Source: Dendrocalamus latiflorus
Lineage: Eukaryota; Streptophyta; Magnoliopsida; Poales; Poaceae
NCBI GenBank assembly: GCA_017311315.1
Contig: CM029631.1
Location: 3,441,360-3,505,359 of the forward strand
Length of the DNA stretch: 64,000 nucleotides
Direction: 5' to 3'
The notes under the pieces are model-generated. The model was not told the DNA's origin, ran no database searches, and worked only from the letters and a program-made list of their open reading frames with translations. Below are positions 21,221 to 35,600 of this stretch, in pieces. Each line of letters opens with the position of its first letter. The first letter of the stretch is position 1. Both the position numbers and the translations under genes were made by a program.

Positions 21221-24200
21221 TCATTCGGCACCTTGAAGAACAGTAACATAGAAAGGATGCCCTTGGCCACCACCGGATCTCCCATTTTCATCCACTTGTC
21301 CTCCCTCAGATGGGTGCACTTTCCAATGCAGCTCATAATTTGAAAAATTGTATGTTCCAGGTGTAAATATGCACACTTTTAGAGCAACTTTAGCAGAACT
21401 GTCAGGTTTGAGATCAACTTGAGCGGAACTCAATGAACACCAAACAAACGGTGAAATGCTTTCAGATGATTGTGTCTGAGAATGTGTCCCCTTGGCACTA
21501 GAGATGGCCTTTATGTCATTTTCCAGTGATACATCATACCATCCACCCTGACCACTGGCAGAATCATGCGAATGGACTGTTTGTTTTTTCTCTGGCATAC
21601 CATCAAAAGTAACCACTCTCACTGAAATGTTATGTTCTACAGAATTGTGAATCACCAACTGGATGTTAGCCTCACAGTAAGCCTTCGAAAAATCATGAGT
21701 AATTGTTTGAGGTCCTGCCATAAGCCACCATATAGGATTCTGGCTGAGAGAACTGCAAAAACAGCAGATGAGATCAGCATATGTTTGAGACCATCAAAAG
21801 CCCCGCAAAAATGTTACCCTGTCAAAGGTTCTAGCACTTGCCTGCAATGACATGTATGATGAGAAAGTAGTTGACGGTCTGGTTCTGACTTGGAAGAATT
21901 ACCAGCTACTGCCTTTGAGATCAGAATAAAATCAAGAAGGCTGCATGGCCCCTGAAGAATGACAAAGACGATAATACGATATATAGTTCAGCATTTAATT
22001 AATCAATGAAAATATGCACACACGCATCCAGCGACTGGCCAGTTTTCCAGCCAAATTCCTGCTGTGTTGAGCTTCAAGCTTAGGTAAAACCCCTACCCAG
22101 CTGGATAATACTGGGAATTAGCAGGAGAACAGTGCTGCCAAATGGGGTACAGACTACAGAATGGTCTTACAACCTCAGGCAGCAGCAGCACTCACCTTAG
22201 CCAGCTTCCCCTGCTGGTATCTTTCTTGACAGTGGAAATCAGCGATAGGAGACCGAGAAATGTCAAACACATCAGTACTGCCCCCAGGAGATAAAACCAT
22301 ATCACTTCTACAGAAACTGCTTTCGGCCTCTTTATATGAATATGTCCCTAAATCCTGAAAAGAAGCATGCATGGGGAAACATATCACTGCTTTTAAACTT
22401 ATCAGATGAGATACAACAGACAAGAAAATAAAATAAAGAAATGGAAAACATGGTATGCAACAAGTGCTGTGTGTTTGATAGCTTATTTAAAGAATGGGCC
22501 TACCTTTATCTTGAAGAAGCATGACACAGCTTGATTTGCTGATATAGTTTCAACAGAGCTGATGGAATTGCACGATGGCAATGTTGAAACTGCCCATTTA
22601 CTCCCAACGCATGACAACTGATGAAGTGCAAATGAATCTGATGGAGTCATGTTCATGACATCCATGCGCACAATATACTCTTGCAATCTTGATGAGCACA
22701 TACTGATAGCAAATGATACATCAAGTGATGGCAATACCTGTAAATAAGAATTGTTAACAGACAAATAAATCATAGCTATTTAGGGAGAGCCAGCTGCAAA
22801 AATACAGCTGCTGGTTAAGCAAAAATGATACTAAACAATGCAATACAAATTAACGATGGTCACTCCCAACTCTTTGTTGATCCAAACCTTAAGGGCACAG
22901 CCACTGGTGGTCTATGGGGATACCAATTATACACCACTTAATCTTGGGAGTGTTCTAAAAATCAACCCGGCAAGATTGGACGATAATTCCCATAATGCAA
23001 AATTGATTTTCCACTGCATTCTTTATGTTGCACAATACATGCAAGATAAACATTTCCTTAAATAGTTTGGGACCAAAAAATAGTGGCAAATAAAGAAAAG
23101 CATATCTCAAATAAAAACATAATTGTACACGCATCACATAAGCTGCCTATAATTCAGTCCCAAACAACGACAAAGAGATTGAAAACTGAAACTCGAGTCA
23201 TGAAAAATCTTAAAGAAGCAATCGCAATTCTCCTAGACCACCGACCTTTTTGTAGAGCTGCTATAACTTCAGAATAAAATCGCGGACTAGATCACCCGGA
23301 GCATTGCCCTTTTTGTGATCAAGAGGAAGAGACTGTGCAACATTTGCTCACTTCTTGTGTGTTTACAAGGAGTGGGTGGTCTTCAGTGTTATCTCGGATT
23401 GGTCTACAGCATTTAGCTCCGGAGTTGGATGACTGCATTTTTACAGATTGGTGGCGTCAAGCTTCACAAGGGGTTCCTAAGGTTCTTCGTAAGGGTTTCA
23501 ACTCCTTGGTCGTGTTGGTGGCTTGGTGGATTTGGAAGCATAGGAATAGTTGGTTTTTGAGGGCGCTTCTCCTAACCATAATGTTATCATGCGGGACATT
23601 AGAAAGGAGGCCAGTGTGTGGTGTATGGCGGGAGCAAAGGGGCTCCATAGATTTTGGCATTGATGCCTCCTTGTTTTTGTTTTTGTTTTTGTTTTTTGTT
23701 TTGCTTTTTCCCCTAGGGGGTTTGTCGAGTCGTCTAGACTCGTTTGTATCAACCATTTTTCTTCTTTTTAATTCAATGATGCGCAATTCTCCTGCGGGTT
23801 CGAGAAAAACAAAACTTCATAATAAAATTAAAATAACTAGTTCTTTTAGCGAAGAACTCTTACTTCTGGCTACTTGTGGTAACAGGAATAACCAGTTGCG
23901 CCAGCTGCAACCTTTATCTGGTAAACCAGCTGGCATAACGAGGTTTTAGGAGTTTCTTGAATCAGTAATTCCAAGTTATGGGAGACTTTCCATTATCAAA
24001 GTAACACATATCGAACTGAATTCTTTAGGAGAAAATGATCAAAATAAAACATTTCAGTATGGGTAAGCTTCACCAGGAAACAGCCCTAAATAAACTTAGT
24101 TTTCAGCCAATTTGTTGGATGTCATTAATCCTGCTGCCATTATATTCTATTAGGTCAACTAGTTATTGCAGGAAACCCGTGTCAACCACCAAGCCACAAA

Positions 24201-26514
24201 TGGTCCAATACCAGTTACCAAAACACTGATTAAAAATTTCATATATTGTGCACATGCAAACAACCCAAACAATAAACATTAAACCTTAAAATAAATCAAA
24301 TATGGACAATTGGGCATGAACCATTACCTCAACATTGTAATGCATGCGCAATGTGCGATATGTTATGTCACTGGAACTCTCCATTTCATAATATAGAGAT
24401 ACATAAAGAGAGAAGTTTCCGGGAGTTGCAGCATGAAACCATATAGGCCAAGACAATGTTGCTCCTCCTTGAATTTTAATATCCTGGCAAGAAAGGAAGG
24501 TAAATATCTGTAATAAAACAAATGATGTGGATCAGACCATGGAGTACAAAATATGACAGTGCTTTGAATCACCTCACCTGAGGAAATGCAAATAGCAAAC
24601 CCCTGAATTTTTCCTTAGTATTTTTAGATGATACAGCATTGCTTTCTGATTGTACATGCTTTCTTAAGCACCGTGGAAACTCAAGGTCGAGGTCCGATGA
24701 ATCACCTGGAATTACAAATCTTGGATGGCTAATTTTCATTTTTATGTTCTGCGTTACAGGATTGGAAATGGTTAACACAGAACATGGTGCTGAAAACATG
24801 CATAAAACAAAAAAAAAGTATGCTCATTTGTGTATAACTGAGCAACGCATTATGAATTATTGAAAAGGCAACGGAGAGGAACATCAATGATAATAATTCG
24901 GACCTTCATGGCATATTCTGAATGGTTTCTCAGATTCAGCGTGAGAAGCTGTAAATCACCAGTAAATGCTTTTGTTGGCAAGCGATCAATATATCCTGTA
25001 AGTTTAGGTAAACCCTGAAGGCAAAGAAATTAAGGTTACTCACATATCACCAGAAACAAATATTTGAAAGAGAAAACCCAAAAAAACGAGAACCTTGATT
25101 ACAATCAGGTCATTGTTCAAAGAACGATGAGCCCCCTTTTTCCCTTTCTTGTTTTTCTTTTGTGTGTCAAATTCAAAGTATTGATAGCCTACTACTGAAT
25201 CTGACAGCGTCCATCTTATCCCAACTAACTTCAGAATACCTTCAACTTTTGGAGTGACTTCAAGTTGTACCTGATAAGAGTTAAAAAGGAAATTAGATTG
25301 TCTTAAAAACAATTACAGAAATGCACAACACCTATATCTATTGTCAAATATTAATCAACAAAAAAGAAACCAATTTGAAATGTAACAAAGGGCCACAAAA
25401 TTTGAAAAGGTACTTCTCAGAGAATTGAATGACACCGTTAATGCATGTGTACTAACAAAATGTTATCAGTGAAACTACGAATAACTCAGACAATAATCAG
25501 TTCAAGTATTTGTCTCTTGTTATGATTTTCATTGAAGGTTTCTTGTAACATCAGAGTTAACAAATTCAAAAAAAACAATACTAAATCCAAGGAAAGACAT
25601 ATGGCTTGTTCGAAGGAATATCAAACAAAAGCATAGAATATATATGACACTAAATTGAAATGTTGTTGGCTTTATTAGGCTTCATTTGCAGTGACTTTTT
25701 AAAAGCACTTTCATTATACTATTTTTTTTGGACATAATAGCTACTTGAAGCATCCTTTTTTGGATCCACAACAGCAAAATCTTACTAACTAGATTCCACC
25801 AGTGGCAAATTGACCCTTGCAACGTTGTTCTGTTTTACCTCCTAAAAAATATTGGGATCATGGAACAGGAAGAAGAATCTAATGGAAATTCTTAAATAGT
25901 ATTTGTTGTTCGCCTAGTTATTTTACTAAAGATAAAACTGGATATGCTATGGCCAAGTTACACTGTGAAGACATCCTGACAAGATTTTTCCAAGGCACAT
26001 GGAATATTAGTAGAGAAGGGCAAAGAAACAGAGGCGTACTCTTTTAGTTTCACCTCCTCCTAATACAATGTCAAGCTTTGATACTGTGAAATTATTTGCA
26101 TCACTCTCAAATCTGTACTGGTCAACCGACAACAATGATGGCCATGAGAATCTTGGTTGGAATCAAAGACATCTACATAAATATAACCTCAATAAATATA
26201 ATTTACATTGAAATAGAGGGTTTTGTGTTAGCCATATCTTCTCCAGCATCTGTGGTCAATGCACTTATATCTGCACAGTAATTCAATCCATCAGTGATCA
26301 AAGCAAATTTTTTGAATGTGGAACTCTTAAGAAAAAACATTTTCAACTCTCAGGAAGCAAAAACAAATACCAGCACTTGTAGCGTCCAAACTGGTGGAAA
26401 GCTGACATATAAGACAGATGCCAGAAACAGTAACAGAAATTTGTAAAGGATTCTTAAGCTCAACATTCAATTTTACTGCTTCTGCAACCAATGAAAACAG
26501 GAATTCAGAAAACT

Positions 26515-26602
<88 letters not shown>

Positions 26603-29600
26603 AATATCATGAGATGCTTAAAAAGGTTTTAGAGGAATGATATCAGATTGTTACATCAAAATTTTCCCTCTACATTGTCTCGGTCTCTCTTTGTTTGATG
26701 AATAAATTACTCACGAGGAGACCTATGTTCAAGGTTCATAAAATGTGGATCCAGTCTGTACTCTGGTTCTTGGGCAACTCTGGTTTACCCATAACCAGGC
26801 AGTTTCCAGTTTTTTCCCAGAAACCCATGGCTCAACTTTGGTCAAAATCAATTTGAGATCAGTCTAACTAGGCTGTAACTCAAGACAAAAAAAAAGGGAA
26901 AAGGTTTTTCGGATCCAATACCCATTCCCATCCACAGTTGGTCTAACAAATTAACAGCTGTGACTAGCTGATTGGCCGGTTAAAATCGTCAAAATAGTTC
27001 AAATGAGCAAAAGATGAACAAAATCTATATCTTTAGTCAGTGATTTCTATATTACTAGGACCTTGTTTCAAGTTACAAGTGTCACCTGCCAGTACAAATA
27101 TTTCAAGTTACAAGTGCCACCTGCCAGTAGATTTCTACTGGCAGGTGGATAAGAACCAGTCAGTATCAGGAGGGACAAGTGGCGACTAGCGAGTGCCACC
27201 AGTCAAGAATGACAATTTTTGGAGATAGGGCAAGGTAAACTATGGTCCATTCCAAGCAATGTTGTTAAGGCGTCGCCTTGTCGTCGCCTAAGCGGCGCTT
27301 TGGCGTCGGAGCGGCCTGGAGCTGCCGCCACGGATGCGTATGGCGTCTGCCTTGGAGCCAAAGGCGTCGCCTAGTCGTCGCCTGGATGAGAGTATGCACT
27401 ATCCAATGTGTAACTATAAGTTATACGTGGCTGCGGCACTGGACCTTGTCAGCCTGGTGCCGTGTTAGCTGATTTGAAGTCTCCACTCTCCAGGAGTTCT
27501 CTCAGCTGCTGGCATCGCCATCAGGGGAATGTTCAGTTGCTCCCTGCACCAATTTCGGACCATGGCAACGCTGGTACTGTAGAAGATTAGGGGAACACCA
27601 CACACACAATGTGGGGGGTGACTTTCATATATATAGCCATGTACAACTTGTGTTACAAGAAAGGGTATACATATATCTAATACCCGCCCGCAGTCACAGC
27701 GGGAGGGAACTGGACGCAGAGACTGGACCTAAAATCATTAAACAATTGTACAGGTAGTCCCTTAGTCATGATGTCCGCGAACTGATGTGCGGAGGGAACA
27801 TGAAGCACACGGATTTGTCCCAAAGCAACCTTCTCGCGGACGAAGTGGATGTCAATCTCGATGTGCTTCGTGCGACGGTGATGAACCGGATTGGCTGTCA
27901 TGTAGACTGCACTAACATTGTCGCAGTAGACAATAGTCGCCGAAGGGATCGAGACATGAAGCTCCTGAAGCAATTGTCGCAGCCAGCAGCATTCAGCAAC
28001 TGCATGAGCAACAGCCCGATACTCGGCCTCTGCACTGGAACGGGACACTGTAGTCTGCCGCTTCAAAGACCAGGAGACCAAGTTGTCGCCGAGGAAGATG
28101 CAATAGCCGGAGGTGGAACGCCGAGAGTCAGGGCAGCCGGCCCAGTCAGCGTCAGAGTAGGCAGTGATGGAGGCCACATTGGTTGTGCCGAGATGTAGGC
28201 CGGCGTCGAGGGTGCCCTTCACATAGCGCAGGATGCGCTTGATCAGAGCAAGGTGCGGCTCCCGCGGGTCGTGCATGAAGAGGCAGACTTGCTGAACGGC
28301 GTAGGCAAGGTCCGGACGAGTGAGAGTAAGGTACTGTAGAGCGCCAGCAAGACTCCGGTACTCCGAGGGGCTGTCGACAGAAGCTCCGTCAGTGGCGGAC
28401 AGCTTGGCCCGAGAGTCAATAGGTGTCGCTGTAGGGTGACACTCGGCCATGCCAGCCCGCTGAAGAAGATCAACGGCGTATTGTCGCTGGGACAGAAGTA
28501 GGCCGTCGGAGGAGCGCGTGACGGAGATGCCGAGGAAGTGTTGGAGAGCACCGAGGTCCGTCATGGCGAACTCGGAGCTGAGCCGGTCGGTGATGCGCCG
28601 TAGAAGAGTCGGGGAAGACGCCGTCAAGATGATGTCGTCAACGTAGAGCAGCAGGTAGGCGACATCATCTCGATCTTTATAAATAAAGAGAGATGTGTCA
28701 GATTTCGCCGCCGTGAAGCCGTGCGTGCAGATGTATGAAGCAAACCGCTGGTGCCATGCTCGAGGAGCCTGCTTGAGACCGTATAGCGACTTGTGCAAAA
28801 GACAGACGGAGTCAGGGGCCGAAGGGTCGACGAAGCCGGACGGCTGTTGGCAGTAGACTGTTTCCGCAAGGTCGCCATGAAGAAAGGCGTTCTTCACGTC
28901 GAGCTGATGAATAGGCCAGTCCCGCGATGCAGCAATGCTTAGCACAACGCGGATGGTGGCCGGCTTGACCACCGGGCTGAACGTCTCGTCGTAGTCGACA
29001 CCCGGCTGCTGGGAGAAGCCGCGAACAACCCAACGAGCCTTGTGGCGGGCAAGCGATCCATCGGAGTGGAATTTGTGTTTAAAAATCCACTTGCCCGTCA
29101 CAATGTTGGCGCCAGGTGGTCGTGGCACTAGGCGCCAAGTGCCATTGTCGAGGAGAGCATGGTACTCTTCCGCCATGAAGCACGCCAGTTGGGATCAGCC
29201 AACGCGCTGCGATAGTTGGCTGGCAGTGGAGAAGTCGACGTAGCGGAGAGATTCCGGTAGTTGACAGGCTGCACTGGCCCCGTTCGCAAACGAGTCATGG
29301 GCCGCCGCTCAGGAGGAGACGGTTGCAGGATTCCGGTGGCGGCCGGCGGAGGCGGGCAGGCTGCCGTTGCTGCGGGATGCTGCGGTTGCACCGCAGGAGG
29401 AGCGGCATTGTTACTCGCTGGAGTCTTGCTGTTGGTGATAGCAAGATCCTTACTCTCATGGAGAGGATGACACTAGGAGATGGGGCAATTTTCTTCTTTG
29501 TTTATTGCTCACACAATGCCATACCAACCTGAGGGGTTGGGGATACAAATTTATAGGCTGAGAACCAGCCAAGCATATGCTAAGATGCTGTCCTAAAGCG

Positions 29601-32600
29601 GTCAATATGATGTCCTAAAAGCAGATGCTGTCCTAAAAGCAGATGCTGTCCTAAAAGCAGATGCTGTCCTAAAAGCAGATGCTGTCCTAAAGCAGTCAAA
29701 AAACAAAAACTACCACAGCCCCACAAAGACCACAGTACAGGGACTTATTCATCATTCTCCCCCTAAGTCTTGTGCGTCGTCTTATGGGAGGGTTGAACCA
29801 TCCTGATCTTGGAGCAGAGCTCAAGGAACTTGATCCTTCCAAGAGGCTTGGTGAGTAGATCCGCAAGCTGATCCGTGGTGTTGATGTAGCTTGCCTTGAT
29901 GCTTCCTTCATCCAAGCAGCCTCGGATGAAATGGTACTTCACCCGGATGTGCTTGCTCCGTTCATGAAAAACGGGGTTCTTTGCCAGGGCTAGAGCGGAC
30001 TTGCTGTCCACCCTGAGCTCCACTGCTTCAGTGTCCCTGCCGAGGAGATCACCAAGCAGTCGAGCGAGCCAGAGTGCCTGAGTCGAAGCGGTGGAAGCCG
30101 CTATGTACTCGGCCTCACAGCTGGACAGGGCCACCACCTGCTGCTTGACTGACTGCCAGTGAACGAGACACTTGCCGAGGAAGAAGAGAATCCCGCTTGT
30201 GCTCTTGCTGGTGTCGATGTCGCCCGCGTGGTCGCTGTCGCTGTACCCGACGAAGTGTGCCGCGCCGGGACACCTCGGGTAATGGAGGTCGTGGTCAAGA
30301 GTCCCCGCAACGTAGCGGATGATCCTCTTCACAGCCTGCGGATGCTCCGTCGTCGGTCGTTGCATGAACCGACTAACGTAGCCGACGGAGAATGCCAAGT
30401 CCGGTCGTGTGTGGGCGAGGTAGCGAAGGCTCCCCACAAGACGCCGGTACTGCGTAGCGTCCACCTCCTCCGTCGTGCTGTCGCGGCTCAGCTTCAGCCT
30501 CTCCTCCATCGGAGTGAGAGCTGGGTTGCAGTCGGTGAGCCCAGCTAGCTCAATGACGCGCTTGGCGTAGGCGGTCTGTCGAAGCGTGATCCCGGAATCA
30601 TCCTGGTGCACCTCGATCCCTAAGTAGAAGGAGAGGGGCCCCAGGTCACTCATCTGGAAGGTGGCCTTCATCTCTTCCTTGAATGCCGCCACCTCCGCAT
30701 CCTTGGTGCCGGTGATCACCAAGTCGTCGACGTAGACACCCACCAACAGGGCATTTTCTCCACTGCCCCGCCGGTAGATGGTCGCCTCGTGCGGACTTTG
30801 CTCGAAGCCCATCCCTTTCAGTGTGGAGTCCAACTTGGCGTTCCACGCCCTCGGTGCCTGTCGCAAGCCATAGAGGGCCTTGCGCAGGCGAAGCACCTTG
30901 CCCTCCTTGCCGGGGATCGCAAATCCCGGCGGCTGATGCACGTAGACCTCCTCCAAGTCGCCGTTAAGAAATGCCGACTTGACATCCATGTGATGAACAC
31001 GCCAGCCTTCCTGGGCAGCTAGCGCAAGGAGGAGTCGCACGGACTCCATCCGTGCGACGGGTGCGAAGGCGTCATCGAAGTCGATCCCCTCCTGCTGCAC
31101 GAAGCCTCGTGCCACCAAGCGAGCCTTGTGCTTGACGATGGCGCCGGCTTCATCCCGCTTCAGCTTGAACACCCACTTAAGGGTGATCGCGCGGTGACCG
31201 GCAGGAAGATCCGCCAGCTCCCACGTCCGGTTCCGCTCGACGGCGTCCATCTCCTGCTTCATCGCGACACGCCACGCCGCGTCTCCCTCCGCCTCAGTGA
31301 AGGAGCGGGGCTCGCCGTCGTCGCACGCCAAGTGTAGCTCCGCCTCGCAGTCGCGCTGCGCCAGTCCAGGGACGGGCAGCTCGCCGAGGATGTTGTCCAT
31401 GGTACGATAGCGCAGAGGCTCGTCGTCGTGGTAGGCGTCGACGCGGTCCTCGTCGTGGGACAGCGGAGTAGCGAACTCCACCATGCGCTGCTCGTCGTGG
31501 ACCGAAGCTGTTAGGGCCGATCCCGGTGGTGTGGCCGCCGGTGCAGGAGAGTGGTGAGCCGGTGCGGGAGAGCGTGGAGTGGCCGGTGGTGAAGAGTGGG
31601 GCGCAGCCGGTGCCGAAGGTGGTGGAGCACTCGCCGGAGCTGGTGGCGAGCAAGGTGTCGAGGTGGACGAGCTCGGTGAAGACGAGCTGCTAGCTCCCCC
31701 GGCTCTCTCGAAGTGGACGTAGTCGACAACAAAGTCCCTGAGAGTCGAAGTCGAACCGTCGTCCACCGCCTTGTCCCACGTCCAGCCTCGCCCTTCGTCG
31801 AACACAACGTCACACGAGATGCGGACTCGCTGTGTCAGGGTCGAGGATGCGGTAGGCCTTCGAGCCCTCCGCGTAGCCGATGAACACTCCCGGAGTGCTC
31901 CTGTCGTCGAGCTTACCGATGTGGCCAAGCTCCTTGGCGAACGCGAGGGAGCCGAAGACCCGCAAGTGGGAGACCGCCGGCTTGCGCCCATGCCAAGCCT
32001 CGTACGACGTCCTGCCGTCGAGCGCCTTGGTAGGCGAGCGGTTGAGGATGTAGACGGCCGTCACCACCGCCTCTCCCCAGAAGACAGCCGGCATCCCCCT
32101 CTGCTTGAGGAGGGCCCGAGCCATCCCCACAACCGTCTGGTTGCGCCGCTAGACGACGCCGTTCTGCTGCGGGCTGTACGGCGCGGAGTAGTGGCGCTGA
32201 ATGCCCTCATCAGCGCAGTACGATGCGAATTCAGCCGCCGTGAATTCGCCGCCGTTGTCTGTGCGCAGCACGCGCAGCGTGCGGCCGCACTCCGCCTCCG
32301 CAGCAGCCTGCGTGCGCCTGATGGCGTCCGCAGCCTCTCCCTTGCTGCCGAGGACCATCACCCACATGTAGCGGGAGAGGTCGTCGACGAGCAGCAGGAA
32401 GTAGCGTCGTCCTCCCGGTGTGGCCGGTGTCACCGGGACACACAAGTCCCCGTGCACGAGCTCGAGCCTCTCCTTGGCTCGGAAACTCGCCTGCTGGGGA
32501 AAGGGGAGTCGCCTCTGCTTCGTCAACACGCAGACGTCGCAGAGCTGCTCCACATGGTCAAGGCACGGCAGGCCTCGCACCATTTCCGTGGCACTGAGCC

Positions 32601-35600
32601 GCTTCAGGGCCTCGAAGTGAAGGTGCCCAAAGCGCTCGTGCCACTGCCACGCCTCGTCGTCCCGACGAGCTGCGAGACAGAGGGGTTGTGCCACCTGCAC
32701 GTGAAGAGTGTAGAGTCGATTTGCGCCTCTGGTTACCTTGGCAAGGAGGCGGCGTCGAAGATCCCAAATCCGCAGCACCCCGTGCTCGATCTCGACACGC
32801 GAGCCGTTCTCATCCAGCTGTCCCAAGCTGATGATGGAGTTCCGCAGATCGGGGATGTAGTAGACGCCGGTGAGCAGCCGGTGCTCGCCAGTCTTGGCGA
32901 CGAAGACGACAGAGCCGACGCCCTTGATCTCCACGGCGGAGGCGTCGCCGAACTTGACGGTGCCTCGAACGCCTGAGTCGAGCTCGGAGAAGAACTCCCG
33001 CCGCCCGGTCATGTGGTGGGTGGCGCCGGTGTCGAGGCACCACCCGTCGGTCTTGTCATTGCCGGAACTGTCGCCGAGGAGGGCGTGTGCTTTTGGCTCG
33101 TCAAGGTGGAGGAGAGCCACTGCGGCCGGTGCCGCTGGAGGTAGTTCGATGCTCGCATGAGCAATGAACAGGACCGGCTGCTCCTCCTCCGCTTGCGCGA
33201 CGTGGGCCTGGCCGCGTCGTGGCTGTCGACACTCCTTGGCCCAATGACCAAGCTTGCCGCAGTTGTGGCAAGAGTCGTCTCGTGCCGGCTTTTGCTTGCC
33301 AGCATCGCCGCCCTGGGCGCCTCCTCGTGCCCCTGCCTGGGCGTCTTTGCGCAGCTTACCGCGCTTGCCATGCTTGCGACCGCCTGCCGCGGAAGAAGGC
33401 TCCCCCTTCTTCCTGTCACCTTGGCCGGCAGCCCACTGCTCCCGAGTGAGGAGGAGCTTCCCGCCAATGGTGACGGGTCCCGAGAGGCGCTGTGGCTCAT
33501 CGATGTCGACGACCTTGAGGCGACCCAGCGCCTCCTCGATGGTCATCGTGGAGAGGTCCAGCAGAGACCCGATCGAGCGGGCCATCTGCTTGTACTTCTC
33601 GGGGACGCAGCGGAAGAGCTTCTCCACAGCTCTCTCTTCGCCGTAGGTATCGTCACCGAACTGCACCAACTTCTGCAACAGAGTGTTGAGACGGAGAGCA
33701 AAGTCATCAACGTCCTCACCTGGCTTGAAGGCCAGGTTCTCCCACTCCGTGCGTAGTGCCTGCAGTGTAGACTTGCGGGCGCGGTCGCTGCCGATGCGTG
33801 CTGCAGCGATGGCGTCCCAAGCCTCTTTGGCAGTCCGCTTGTTGGTAAGCGAGAACTGCATCTCGGGCGGGACTGCAGCGATGAGAGCATCCAGCGCCCG
33901 TCGATCCTGGTCGTAGTCGACGTCGCCGTACCGGACTGCATCCCACATATGCCGCACCTGGAGCTTCACCCTCATCACCGCAGCCCACTCGACGTAGTTG
34001 GTCTTGGTGAGGGTAGGCCACCCGCCGCCGGGGCCGACGTCCCTGACGACAGCCTACTCGTGGTGACCACGGTACCGAACCGGGGAGAGAGAGCCGCGTT
34101 GCCTGTGAGGGCCGCGCTCTCCGTCGACCCGTACGCCGCCGCCGTGCGTGCCTCCTCCAGGAGCGCCACCGCCGTGTGCGCCTCCTTCAGGAGCGCCGCC
34201 GGCGCGTCCGCGCCTGTCTGGGCTGCCGCCGCGCTCGTGGGCGTGCGCGGCTACCCATTGCGCCGTTCGCCCTTGCGCTGCCTCCCTCTCCAGCAGCTGA
34301 GGGTCCGCGTCGGCACTGTCATCAACAGAGCCGGAGCTGCTGTTGCTGCCGCGCAGAGCCTTGACCTCTGCTGCTGCCGCACGCGCTGCATCTGCCGCCG
34401 CCGCTGCTTCCACCTCCGCCCTGGCTGCTGCCAGCTCCGCCGCTGCCAGCCTTGACGCCCTTTCCGCCGCCGCAGCGGTCTCTGCCGCCGCTCGCTCGCG
34501 CTGCTCTGCCGCGACGAGCTCGGCCGTCTGCTGACGCCGCATGCTCGAGGCGACCGAGCGCTGAGACTGCCCTGCGGACATGGCGCGCTACTGGGGGGCT
34601 GTTGCGTGGAGAGAGGGTTGCTTCTGGCGAGCTGCTGCCCGTCTCCGGAGAGGAGTGAGCGGGGACAACCGGAGCTGCTGCTGCTACCGGCTGGGGCTGC
34701 TGCGAGGCCGGAGAAGGAGATGAGCAGGAGATGCTCAAGCTACAGGATACTAAGGCTCTGATACCACTTGTTACTCGCTGGAGTCTTGCTGTTGGTGATA
34801 GCAAGATCCTTACTCTCATGGAGAGGATGACAGGCATCCCCGGCCGGCAGTCCAACGGCCGACGGGCTAGTGTCGACAGTTTGTGTAGGGGGCGGACGGC
34901 GCTGGAACATCATGTTGAACCGGCGGTCGATTGCTGCGTGAGGTTGTGCCGTGGACGCTGCAGCAGGTGGTGTCGGTGGTGCTGGCTGTGACGACCGTCG
35001 CTGATAAACGGCGCCGAAGCGGCCTGTCCCGCCCGAAGGTGGAGCGACCGACTCAGCGGAAGAAGCGTCCTGCAAAAAATCAAGCGAAGAAGCACCAGAC
35101 GGTGTTGCGGCGAACGGAAACACCGACTCGTCAAACACGACATGTCGGGAGATGAACACGCGCCGCGTAGATATATTGAGGCACCGGTAACCCTTGTGGG
35201 AAGAGGGATAACCGAGAAAAACGCAGGGAGCGGAATGAGGTGCGAGTTTGTGGGGAGTCGTGGCACTAAGGTTGGGGTAACACAGACAACCGAACACGCG
35301 AAGGTGCGAGTAATTTGGAACGGAGTGATGAAGGAGTTGGTATGGTATTTTGTTGCCGATGGAAGAGGAAGGACGGCGGTTCAGCACATATGTGGCGGTG
35401 GCAAGCGCCTCGGCCCAGTAAGCCGGCGGCATGGAGGCATGTATGAGGAGGGTGCGGATGGTGTTGTTGATAGTGCGGATCATACGCTCGGCTTTGCCAT
35501 TTTGCTGAGAAGTGTATGGGCAAGAAAGGCGAAGGAGAATGCCGCGACTCGACAGGAAGGTGGACATGGCATGATTAACGAACTCAGTGCCATTGTCAGC

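Larger units (their letters stand above)
29409..34832 (-). mobile_element. Inner Ty1-copia element with a 64-bp 5' LTR
   Basis: A separate copia element inserted between integrase and reverse transcriptase of the outer one, in the same orientation. Perfect GGCAT target duplications flank it (29404-29408, 34833-34837). The 3' LTR is about 346 bp (29409-29754), but the 5' LTR is only 64 bp (34769-34832), identical to the last 64 bp of the 3' LTR. The primer site TGGTATCAGAGCC follows after two bases on the minus strand. The polypurine tract AGGGGGAGA lies next to 29755. Confidence 0.92.

Noticed and set aside
24749..24789. Upstream acceptor for TRAPPC8 exon 23 at 24789
   Set aside because: A TTTTCAG acceptor exists there, but using it breaks phase with exon 22 and inserts non-conserved residues; the acceptor at 24748 restores the conserved AMK-NIKMKISHP junction.
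30159..33756. Plus-strand frames of up to 401 codons across the inner copia
   Set aside because: They are antisense shadows of the GC-rich minus-strand polyprotein and show no domain.
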